From positions 275,055 to 339,054 of the forward strand of contig NZ_MDGK01000058.1 in the NCBI RefSeq assembly GCF_001870465.1: DNA of 64,000 nucleotides. Direction: 5' to 3'. This document shows positions 44,518 through 52,462 of the stretch, piece by piece. The first letter of the stretch is position 1, and the number at the start of each line of letters is the position of its first letter. The notes under the pieces were generated by a model, which worked only from the letters and a program-made list of their open reading frames with translations, did not search any database and had not been told where the DNA came from. A program made the position numbers and the translations under genes. The stretch comes from Pseudomonas extremorientalis (GTDB lineage Bacteria; Pseudomonadota; Gammaproteobacteria; Pseudomonadales; Pseudomonadaceae).

Positions 44518-47500
44518 ATGCATCCCCCCAATGCCTTCCTGGAGAAACTCACCAGCAGTTCACTGCGCCTGAACAAAGGCTTGCTGGTACTGGGCGTATT
44601 GGCGGTGCTGCTGCTGGGTATCACCTACCTGGGAGTGCAGCGCATGGTCAAGGAGCAGCATGAAACCTTGCAATTCCACTTCGCCCGACTGATGGAGAAT
44701 ATCCACGAGCAGGAAGCCTTCCTGCGCGATGTTTCGCGGGGCAGTATCCAGGGCGAACTCAACCTTTCTGCCCTGCTCCCACCCTTTGTGCAAAAGCCGC
44801 TGCCCGAAGAAGGGCCGAATATCTATGAAGGTCGCGGGCTGCCGTTTGCCCTGCCCTACAGCTTGAAAATCAACCCCGACAAAATCGCCGCCGCACACTA
44901 CCCCAAGGTATTTGCCCTCGGCACCTACTTGTCGGCTTACTACAGCGCCTTCTGGGCCGCCTCCCACTATCAGTCGCCCCAGGTGATGGTGGTCAACGGC
45001 CCGGACAACTTCGACATCAGCGTGCCCGCCACCGGTCGGCTGCGCGATGGCGGTCAAGTGCCGGTCGGCGCGCTGGTGGACGTGCTGACCCAGTTGAACG
45101 AGCGCCTGCACGCACAGAATTCATCGTTGCCGGATCATCAGGTGCACTGGGAACCCTACGACCCCACGCCCGATGACAACGCTGCGCCCGTGCTGCTGGG
45201 CTATGTCGACATCAACCTGGCCCCGACCGCACTGACCATCGACGGCGCTAACACCTGGGTAGTGCTGGCATCGCTGCTGGACCTGGCCAAGGTCAATAAC
45301 ATCGAGCGCCTGATGCAATGGTCGATCTACGACAACTTCACCTTGATCACCCCCGCCGGCGTGGTATTGACCGGGGCGCTGAAGCCCGGCCAGGTGCTGA
45401 ACGAAGGTGTGAACGTCACCCGTGACGGCCTGGTGTTCAAACTGACCAGCCAGGGCGGGCAGCCGTGGACCGCGATCTACGTGATCAGCCTGCAACGTTT
45501 CCTCGACTACGCGCGGTGGCCACTGCTGTGCCTGCTGGCCGTGGTGCTGGCGATGCTGGGCTGTGGCCGCGCCTTCAACCGTTGGTACACGGCGCGAGTG
45601 GTGTTGCCCGCCCACCAGGCCCACGCGAGCATCGCCGAAAGCGAGGCGTTCAGCCGCGCGGTCATCGACACCGCGCCGACCGGCCTGTGCGTGATCCGCC
45701 GCAGCGATCATCACGTGCTCCTGCAAAACCAGCGTGCCCAGCAATGGCAGGACGCCCGCGCATTATTCGACTTGCTCAAGCAGCAGCCGCGCACCACGCC
45801 TGGCCAGGCCGACCTTGAAAGTGACGGCCGCCACCTGCACGTGGCCTTCGTGCCCACCCGTTACCAAGGCCAGGACGCGTGGTTGTGCGCGGTGCACGAT
45901 GTTACCCGGCATATCGAAGATGCTGCCGCTCTGGAGGAAGCGCGTCAGGCGGCCGATTCGGCGAACCTGGCCAAGAGTCGCTTCCTCGCGACCATGAGCC
46001 ATGAAATCCGCACACCACTGTACGGCGTACTAGGCACTTTGGAGCTGCTCGGCCTGACCTCGCTCGCACCACGCCAGCAGGACTACCTGCAGACCATCCA
46101 GCGCTCCTCCACCTCCCTGTTCCAACTGATCAGCGACGTGCTGGATGTGTCAAAGATCGAAGCCGGGCAAATGACCCTCGAACTTCAGGACTTCTGCCCC
46201 CTGGAACTGAGCGAGGACAGCGTGCGCACCTACAGCGCCTTCGCCCGCGCCAAGGGCTTGCAGCTGTATGCCTGCATCGACGCGAACCTGCCGGACCGAC
46301 TGCGCGGTGACCCGCAGCGTATCCGCCAGATCCTCAACAACCTGCTGAGCAACGCGATCAAGTTCACCGATAACGGGCGCGTGGTGCTGCGCCTGCGTGT
46401 CCTGCAAACCAGCGACGACCAGGTGAGCCTGCAATGGCAGGTCAGCGATTCCGGCGTGGGCATTTCCCAGGCGCAGCAACACCAGCTTTTCGACCCCTTC
46501 TACCAGGCCGAAGATGCCGCCAGCCAGGCCGGTGCCGGGCTGGGCCTGGCAATCTGCAAATGGCTGTGCGAGCTGATGCACGGCCAGTTGAATGTGGTGA
46601 GTGAGCCCGGGCTGGGCAGCAGCTTTACCTTGCAGCTCGCATTACAGGTCGTTCCCGGCAGCCTGGCCGATTGCCCGCCGTTCAGCCCCGGCCTGCCGCC
46701 TGTCTACGTACGCGCACAGGAACCCGAACGGGCGCAGCACCTGATCAACTGGCTCAATCGCCTGGGGCTTCCCAGCCGTGCGCTGTCAGCCGAGATGCCG
46801 GCTAACGCGCTGTTGGTGGATTTCGCCCAGGACCTGGCATGGCCCCGCACGCGCATCATCGCCTCGGCGGGCGGGCCCGACCCGGCTCAACCGTGCGGTG
46901 CCGACTGGAGCGTCGACGCCGACAATGTGCGCGCCATTGCCTGGGCGATTTACCGGGCGCAGCATGGCGCCGAAGCAAGCCCACGCCGCGTACCGTCCGC
47001 CAAGGCACAGCCACTGAACCTGCAGGTGCTGGTGGCCGAAGACAATGTAATCAACGCGGCCATTATCAAAGAACAATTGGAAGCCCTGGGTTGCCAGGTG
47101 GTCGTGGCGGCCAACGGCGAACAGGCGCTGATGCAGTGGCTGCCGGGACGCTTCGACCTGGTGCTGACCGACGTGAATATGCCGGTGATGAACGGCTACC
47201 AACTGACCGAAGCCTTGCGCCGACAGGATGCCGTGCTGCCGATCATCGGGGTGACCGCCAATGCCCTGCGCGAAGAAGGCGAGCATTGCGCCGCTGTCGG
47301 CATGAACGCGTGGATGGTCAAGCCCCTGAGCCTCGCCGCTTTGCGTACGCAGCTGGAACAACACTGCAAGATCGAAATACCGGCGGTGGTCGACATGCCG
47401 CCGTTGTCGCCCAGGATGCGTGAGCTGTTTGTCACCACGCTGCGCCAGGACGTACAGACTACCTTGACCGCGATGGACAATCGGGACGCCAATGGCGCGG

Positions 47501-47676
47501 CGCAGCAACTGCACAGCATGGCCGGCGCTCTGGGCGCGGTGCAGTTGGACGATATGGCTAGCGCCTTTGTCGGTTTGGAGCTACGCCTGACCGGCATGGC
47601 GGTCACACCGGCCCTGGCCTTGGAAGTACGGCAGCACCTTGCGCGCCTCACGGCATTGCTCGACACCCTTGAATAA
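44518..47676 (+). CDS. Hybrid sensor histidine kinase with HPt domain, RcsC/BvgS-like
   Basis: Sensor of 1052 aa: TM at about 19-39 and 330-355 flanking a periplasmic domain, a PAS-like segment, HisKA with His495 (ATMSHEIRTPLYGVLGTLELL), HATPase_c, a degenerate RcsC-type segment (about 730-790), a receiver with Asp885 (DLVLTDVNMPVMNGYQL), and a C-terminal HPt with His999 (QLHSMAGALGAVQL). Its kinase core is closely similar to that of the 40506 kinase. The HPt makes it the likely phosphate donor to the RcsB-like protein 22 nt downstream. A GTG at 44479 could add 13 residues; the ATG at 44518 is preferred. Confidence 0.85.
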   Translation: MHPPNAFLEKLTSSSLRLNKGLLVLGVLAVLLLGITYLGVQRMVKEQHETLQFHFARLMENIHEQEAFLRDVSRGSIQGELNLSALLPPFVQKPLPEEGPNIYEGRGLPFALPYSLKINPDKIAAAHYPKVFALGTYLSAYYSAFWAASHYQSPQVMVVNGPDNFDISVPATGRLRDGGQVPVGALVDVLTQLNERLHAQNSSLPDHQVHWEPYDPTPDDNAAPVLLGYVDINLAPTALTIDGANTWVVLASLLDLAKVNNIERLMQWSIYDNFTLITPAGVVLTGALKPGQVLNEGVNVTRDGLVFKLTSQGGQPWTAIYVISLQRFLDYARWPLLCLLAVVLAMLGCGRAFNRWYTARVVLPAHQAHASIAESEAFSRAVIDTAPTGLCVIRRSDHHVLLQNQRAQQWQDARALFDLLKQQPRTTPGQADLESDGRHLHVAFVPTRYQGQDAWLCAVHDVTRHIEDAAALEEARQAADSANLAKSRFLATMSHEIRTPLYGVLGTLELLGLTSLAPRQQDYLQTIQRSSTSLFQLISDVLDVSKIEAGQMTLELQDFCPLELSEDSVRTYSAFARAKGLQLYACIDANLPDRLRGDPQRIRQILNNLLSNAIKFTDNGRVVLRLRVLQTSDDQVSLQWQVSDSGVGISQAQQHQLFDPFYQAEDAASQAGAGLGLAICKWLCELMHGQLNVVSEPGLGSSFTLQLALQVVPGSLADCPPFSPGLPPVYVRAQEPERAQHLINWLNRLGLPSRALSAEMPANALLVDFAQDLAWPRTRIIASAGGPDPAQPCGADWSVDADNVRAIAWAIYRAQHGAEASPRRVPSAKAQPLNLQVLVAEDNVINAAIIKEQLEALGCQVVVAANGEQALMQWLPGRFDLVLTDVNMPVMNGYQLTEALRRQDAVLPIIGVTANALREEGEHCAAVGMNAWMVKPLSLAALRTQLEQHCKIEIPAVVDMPPLSPRMRELFVTTLRQDVQTTLTAMDNRDANGAAQQLHSMAGALGAVQLDDMASAFVGLELRLTGMAVTPALALEVRQHLARLTALLDTLE

Positions 47677-47698
47677 CTTCACTCTGGATAAAAAACCC

Positions 47699-48343
47699 AT
47701 GGAAACCCTCAACGTAGTCATCGCAGACGATCACCCCATCGTGCTGGTCGGGGTGCGGGAACTGGTCGAGCGTGATGAGCGCTTTCGCGTGGTGGGCGAA
47801 GCCGTGTGCTCCAACGAACTGGTGACGTTGCTGGAAAACACCGAGGTGGATCTGGTGATCACCGACTTCAACATGCCGGCAGACTCGCCCTACGGCGATG
47901 GCCTGAAGCTGTTGGAATACCTGGTAAGGCACTTTCCCAGGGTGCGCGTGCTGGTGCTGACCATGATCTCCAACCCACTGATCCTCACGCGATTGCAGGA
48001 ACTGGGTGTCCTCGCCGTGATCCAGAAAAACCAGCTGCACGTGGAGATCCAGGCTGCGCTCAAGGCCGTCGCGCGCGGCAACCCGATTCGCAGCAAGGGG
48101 CCGCGGCCGACCTCGGTGCTGGAGTCGTTCGACCTCGACCAGCGCTTCACCCGGTTGTCACCCAAGGAGCATGAGATTCTGCGGCTGTTTGTCTCCGGGC
48201 AAAGCGTCAATGAGATTGCCCGTGGATTGAACCGCAGCGCCAAAACCATCAGCACGCAAAAAGTCGCGGCCATGCGCAAGTTGGAAGTCAGCAGCGACCA
48301 GGACTTATTGGCTTATTGCATAGAGCGCAACTTGTTTAACTAA
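47699..48343 (+). CDS. RcsB-family response regulator
   Basis: DNA-binding regulator of 214 aa very like enterobacterial RcsB: the N-terminus MNVIIADDHPIVL-type (here VVIADDHPIVLVGVRELVE), the phospho-acceptor Asp56 in ITDFNMPADSPYGDGLKLLEYL, and a LuxR-type HTH reading LSPKEHEILRLFVSGQSVNEIARGLNRSAKTISTQKVAAMRKL. Position Asp56 is the same as in E. coli RcsB. It is expected to activate the fimbrial genes and, by the boxes at 39421, 40455 and 48352, its own partners' promoter. The ATG at 47699 is used; an open frame reaches back to 47639. Confidence 0.9.
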   Translation: METLNVVIADDHPIVLVGVRELVERDERFRVVGEAVCSNELVTLLENTEVDLVITDFNMPADSPYGDGLKLLEYLVRHFPRVRVLVLTMISNPLILTRLQELGVLAVIQKNQLHVEIQAALKAVARGNPIRSKGPRPTSVLESFDLDQRFTRLSPKEHEILRLFVSGQSVNEIARGLNRSAKTISTQKVAAMRKLEVSSDQDLLAYCIERNLFN

Positions 48344-48351
48344 CGTTCACT

Positions 48352-48396
48352 TCTAGGGATCGTCTGATGTTCCACTCAGGGCCTGCGCCTTATTGT
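48352..48396 (+). promoter_or_regulatory. RcsB-type box 3 and -10 element, pilin promoter
   Basis: Box TCTAGGGATCGTCTGAT (48352-48368) and -10-like TATTGT (48391-48396), 39 bp apart start to start as in the other two copies. The pilin ATG is at 48428. Confidence 0.7.
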
Positions 48397-48427
48397 GTTG
48401 TTTTAACCCCAACCATGGAAAAACAAC

Positions 48428-49018
48428 ATGAAGCAGTTCTCTCGCGCACTCTTGGCTCTGTCGGTATTTGCCGCAGTTAATGCATTCGCCGCCGGCGAAC
48501 CCACCGCGCCAACCAAAGCCGGCAGTGGCACCATCAGTTTCACCGGCAGCATCAACAATGATGCCTGTTCCGTTGAAGGCATTGGCCTGAACAAAACCAT
48601 CTCGATCAACATGGGCGAAGTGTCCATCAAGGACATGGGCACCGCGACCGCGCCAAAAGGTAGCGGCACTCTGAGCGCCGAGAACTTCGACATGAAGATC
48701 AGCTGCAACGCCGGCACCAAGGTGGCGATGATCTTCGAACCGACCAAAGGCGCAGGTTCGGGCATCGTTGCCGGCACCAAAGTGTTGAAGCTGATCGACG
48801 GCCTGGGCTCAGCCAAGAACGTCGGTATCGCGCTGCTTGACGCCAACGGCGCGCTGATCGACCTGAGCTCGCCAACCACCGCGAAGATCGAAAACACCCT
48901 GCAGGACAGCAACACCACGCTGAAATTCTCGGCCGCCTATGTCACGACGGCCGACATTGCATCCGTCGTAGCGGGTCGCGGCGACGCCACCCTGCCATTC
49001 ACCCTGCAATACGAATAA
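48428..49018 (+). CDS. Major fimbrial subunit (type 1-like pilin, CupD1/CupA1 type)
   Basis: Secreted pilin of 196 aa: signal peptide (ALLALSVFAAVNAFA), an N-terminal donor strand region (SGTISFTGSINNDACSVEG), the two cysteines of the pilin disulfide (in DACS and ISCNAG), and the C-terminal beta strand DATLPFTLQYE with penultimate Tyr. It is the first of three fimbrial assembly genes. A strong stem-loop follows its stop. Confidence 0.9.
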   Translation: MKQFSRALLALSVFAAVNAFAAGEPTAPTKAGSGTISFTGSINNDACSVEGIGLNKTISINMGEVSIKDMGTATAPKGSGTLSAENFDMKISCNAGTKVAMIFEPTKGAGSGIVAGTKVLKLIDGLGSAKNVGIALLDANGALIDLSSPTTAKIENTLQDSNTTLKFSAAYVTTADIASVVAGRGDATLPFTLQYE

Positions 49019-49029
49019 CCCCCAGCGTC

Positions 49030-49049
49030 GCGGGGCCTTCGGGCCCCGC
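49030..49049 (+). promoter_or_regulatory. Intercistronic UUCG stem-loop after the pilin gene
   Basis: GCGGGGCC and GGCCCCGC form an 8-bp all-GC stem closed by a C(UUCG)G tetraloop, 12 nt after the pilin stop. No U-tract follows, so it more likely protects the pilin mRNA 3' end, or attenuates readthrough into the chaperone and usher, than terminates fully. Confidence 0.7.
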
Positions 49050-49077
49050 ACACCTCTCGAACGTAGTGGTAGCCATC

Positions 49078-49827
49078 ATGTTGTTTCGTCATTCTCTTTC
49101 CCTCTGCGCGGGCCTGCTGGGCCTGCTTGCGGTCAGCCAGGCCACGGCCGGCATTTCGTTGAGCAGCACACGGCTGGTGTTCGATGGCCAGCACAAAGAA
49201 GCCGGTATCACAGTGCGTAACAACGGTGAAGACGTGCTGATCCAATCCTGGGTCGACACCGACACCGCTGCTACCGGCACCGTGCCGTTTGCCGTTACCC
49301 CACCGCTGGCACGGGTCACGGCCAATGAGCAACAGCTGTTGCGGGTGATTTATGCCGGCGCGGGCCTGCCTACTGACCGGGAGTCGGTGGTGTGGCTCAA
49401 CGTGCAGGAAATCCCCCAGGCGTCGAAAACCCAGAACACCTTGCAGCTTGCCGTGCGCCAGCGCATCAAGGTGTTCTTTCGCCCCGCCGGCTTGAAAAAC
49501 AACGCCTACCTGGCACCGACCGAGCTGCTCTGGCAGTTGGCCGAGCACGACGGCAAGCACGTGCTGCGGGTCACCAACCCGGGGATTTATCACGTGTCGA
49601 TTGCCGACATTACCCTGCAAGCCGGTGCTGTCAGTGAACACCCGTTCGATTCGCTAATGATTGGGCCGGGCGAACTAAAAGAGTTCAATCTTAAACAACT
49701 TAATTCAAGCCAGCCGTCACGCTTGATATTCGGCAGCATTAATGACTATGGCGCGCAAGATCGTTATTCCGCGCAACTGGTTAACGGCGCGCCTACATCA
49801 GCCAGTTTGAACACAGAATCACCATAA
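49078..49827 (+). CDS. Periplasmic fimbrial chaperone
   Basis: PapD-type chaperone of 249 aa with a signal peptide (SLSLCAGLLGLLAVSQATA). The first Ig domain shows SLSSTRLVFDGQHKEAGITVRNNGEDVLIQSWVDTD and the hydrophobic G1-strand region LRVIYAG; WLNVQEIP marks the domain junction. It supplies donor strands to pilin subunits and hands them to the usher. The start at 49078 is used; a GTG at 49066 is possible. Confidence 0.88.
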   Translation: MLFRHSLSLCAGLLGLLAVSQATAGISLSSTRLVFDGQHKEAGITVRNNGEDVLIQSWVDTDTAATGTVPFAVTPPLARVTANEQQLLRVIYAGAGLPTDRESVVWLNVQEIPQASKTQNTLQLAVRQRIKVFFRPAGLKNNAYLAPTELLWQLAEHDGKHVLRVTNPGIYHVSIADITLQAGAVSEHPFDSLMIGPGELKEFNLKQLNSSQPSRLIFGSINDYGAQDRYSAQLVNGAPTSASLNTESP

Positions 49828-49912
49828 CGCGCCTGCCGTTCGCGCAGCCGCACTTTCACTGTATTTCTCTTCGCTCCGTTAGTTCGTATCGGAGGTGATA
49901 TAGGGTTCCTGC

Positions 49913-52393
49913 ATGTTTTTATTCAAGCGCGATGGATTGGCGCCGTTATTGATTGCCCTGGGCTTCACTTCATTGTGCCAGGCCGATGGCGACGAACAAT
50001 TCAATACTTCGTTTTTGCAAGGTGCGGCAGCTGACGTCGATTTGCACACGCTGCTCGCCAGCAGCAGCGTACTGCCCGGCACTTACCGGGTTGACCTGTA
50101 CGGCAATGAAACCCTGGTTGGTCGGCGCGATATCGACTTTCACCGCAACCCGCAAAACGGCAAGGTCGAGGCCTGCCTGACCCTGGAGATGCTGCAGCAA
50201 GTGGGCGTCGATATCGGCGCATTACAGGCCAGCGGCAAGCTCGTCGATACCGACTCGAATGCCTGCCTGGACCTGCCTGCCTTGATCGAGCATGCCAGCG
50301 TGCGCTACGACGTACCGCGCCTGCGCCTGCTGGTCAGCGTGCCTCAACGCGCCATGCAGCGTGGGCGGCGCGGCTACGTCGACCCTGCGCTGTGGGACGA
50401 AGGCGTGCCTGCGGCGTTCATCAATTACCAATTGAGCAGCAACCGCAACAGCACTGACGCCGATACCACGCTCTCGAATAACCTGGGCTTGCGCAACGGC
50501 ATCAACCTGGGCGCGTGGCGCCTGCGCAACGAATCGAACTTCAACAGCAGCACCGACCGCCCCAGTACGTTCAAGAGCAACCGCACCTACCTGCAACATG
50601 ACGTGACTGCCTTGAAGGGCCAGTTCAGTGCCGGGGATATTTTCTCGGACACCGACCTGTTCGACAGCGTGCGCTATCGCGGTCTCAAGCTGGCCTCCGA
50701 CGACGGCATGCGCGCCGACAGCGAGCGTGGCTACGCGCCGATCATCCGTGGCATTGCGCAATCGAGCGCCACGGTGGAAATCCGCCAGAACAATTACATC
50801 CTCTACACCGCCAATGTGCCGCCGGGCCCGTTCGAGATCAGCGACATTTACCCCAGCGGCTCCAACGGCGACCTGGAAGTGACGGTCATCGAGGCTGACG
50901 GCCGTCGCCGGGTCACGGTGCAGGCATTTTCCAGCCTGCCGATCATGGTGCGCGAAGGCCAGTTGAAATACAGCCTCTCCGCCGGCCAGTACAACAGCAA
51001 TGACGACGGGCAAGAAAAACCGCAATTTGTCAGCAGCACCCTGGCCTATGGCATCAGCAGCAACCTGTCGGGGATTGTCGGCGTACAAGCCACGCAGGAC
51101 TTCCAGGCGTTGTCCGTGGGGGCTGGACGCAACACGTCGATCGGCGCGGTATCGCTGGACATGACCCACTCCGTCAGCCGCACCTTCGGCCAGCAGGTCA
51201 CGGGCAACAGCGTGCGCGCGTTGTACGCCAAGACCTTTACCGGCACCGACACCAACTTCACCCTGGCGGCCTATCGGTATTCGACCGAGGGCTATCGCAC
51301 CCTCGCCGACCACGTCGAGGAACTCAGCAATGAGGGCCAAAAACGCAACGGCAACTCCAAGACCCGCACCGACCTGACCATCAACCAGAGCCTGGGCCGC
51401 AACCAGCAGTTCGGCAGTGTGTACGTAAATGCCAGCGACCAGCGCTACTGGGGACGCGGCGGTTCGCAAAGCCTTTCGGCGGGCTACAGCAACTACTGGG
51501 GCGACGTGAGCTACAACCTCAGCGCCACGCATACCAAGGACGTGGGCAACTACGGGGCGTCGAACAACGACACGCTGATCAACCTGTCCGTATCCTTTCC
51601 GCTGGGCTCAAAGCCCCGCGCGCCGAGGGCCTTTATGTCGGCCAGCACGCAGAAAGGCAGCGACACCACGCAACTGGGCGTCAACGGCTACCTGACCGAA
51701 AACAGCGACACCTATTACTCATTGCAAGGCGGTAACAGCAGCACAGGCGGCAGCACCGGCTCGGCCAACCTCAGTACCCGCACCTCGCTGATGGACATCA
51801 GCGGCGGCTACAGCCAGGGCCGTGGGTACAGCGCGCAGAACCTCAACGTGGCGGGGTCGGTGGTGGCCCACCCAGGCGGTATCAACCTGGGCCAGACCGT
51901 GGGCGAGACCTTTGCGCTGGCGCACGTCGACGGCGTGCAGGGCGTGAAGATCGGCAGCTTTTCCGGGGCAAAGACCGGCCGTAACGGCTATGCGGTGATC
52001 CCCAATGCGCAGCCTTACCGGGTGAACTGGATCAGCCTGGACACCCGTGACCTGGGCGCTGACATTGAAATCGATAACGCCACCCAGCAGGTCGTGCCTC
52101 GTCGTGGGGCCGTGGTGGTGGCCCGCTATACCAGCAAGAGCGGGCGGCGCGTGCAGTTTGCGCTGTTCGACGCGCATCACCAGCCCATCCCGTTTGGTGC
52201 GTCGCTGGAGAGTGTTGCGGGCAAGCAGATCGCGATGTCCGATCCTAGCGGCAAGGCATTGGCATTGATCGAAGAGGATGCCGGTACGCTGGTGATCAAG
52301 TGGGGTGACCAGCACTGCCAGGCGCCGTATACGCTGGGCGAGCGCAATAAGGCGCTGAACTATGAGCAGGCGGCCCTGACCTGCTTGCCATAA
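49913..52393 (+). CDS. Outer-membrane fimbrial usher
   Basis: Usher of 826 aa with a signal peptide (LAPLLIALGFTSLCQA) and four domains: N-terminal chaperone-binding domain (about 25-130), beta-barrel with plug (NNYILYTANVPPGPFEISDIYPSGSNGDLEVTVIEADGR), and C-terminal domains (RRGAVVVARYTSKSGRRVQFALFDAHHQPIPFGASLE). The last cysteine pair (HCQAPYTL, ALTCLP) is typical. It forms the assembly pore. An 85-nt gap separates it from the chaperone gene. Confidence 0.92.
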   Translation: MFLFKRDGLAPLLIALGFTSLCQADGDEQFNTSFLQGAAADVDLHTLLASSSVLPGTYRVDLYGNETLVGRRDIDFHRNPQNGKVEACLTLEMLQQVGVDIGALQASGKLVDTDSNACLDLPALIEHASVRYDVPRLRLLVSVPQRAMQRGRRGYVDPALWDEGVPAAFINYQLSSNRNSTDADTTLSNNLGLRNGINLGAWRLRNESNFNSSTDRPSTFKSNRTYLQHDVTALKGQFSAGDIFSDTDLFDSVRYRGLKLASDDGMRADSERGYAPIIRGIAQSSATVEIRQNNYILYTANVPPGPFEISDIYPSGSNGDLEVTVIEADGRRRVTVQAFSSLPIMVREGQLKYSLSAGQYNSNDDGQEKPQFVSSTLAYGISSNLSGIVGVQATQDFQALSVGAGRNTSIGAVSLDMTHSVSRTFGQQVTGNSVRALYAKTFTGTDTNFTLAAYRYSTEGYRTLADHVEELSNEGQKRNGNSKTRTDLTINQSLGRNQQFGSVYVNASDQRYWGRGGSQSLSAGYSNYWGDVSYNLSATHTKDVGNYGASNNDTLINLSVSFPLGSKPRAPRAFMSASTQKGSDTTQLGVNGYLTENSDTYYSLQGGNSSTGGSTGSANLSTRTSLMDISGGYSQGRGYSAQNLNVAGSVVAHPGGINLGQTVGETFALAHVDGVQGVKIGSFSGAKTGRNGYAVIPNAQPYRVNWISLDTRDLGADIEIDNATQQVVPRRGAVVVARYTSKSGRRVQFALFDAHHQPIPFGASLESVAGKQIAMSDPSGKALALIEEDAGTLVIKWGDQHCQAPYTLGERNKALNYEQAALTCLP

Positions 52394-52416
52394 ATCCATC
52401 AACGCCACTGATCAAA

Positions 52417-52444
52417 TGTGGGAGGGGGCTTGCCCCTTTCCACA
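52417..52444. repeat. Truncated REP
   Basis: TGTGGGAGGGGGCTTGCCCC followed by TTTCCACA: a shortened REP between the usher gene and the convergent tamB. Confidence 0.75.
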
Positions 52445-52462
52445 TTTTTGCCCCTGTGTGGC

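Noticed and set aside
49030-49049. Calling the post-pilin hairpin a terminator
   Set aside because: No T-tract follows, and the chaperone and usher genes downstream show no other obvious promoter.
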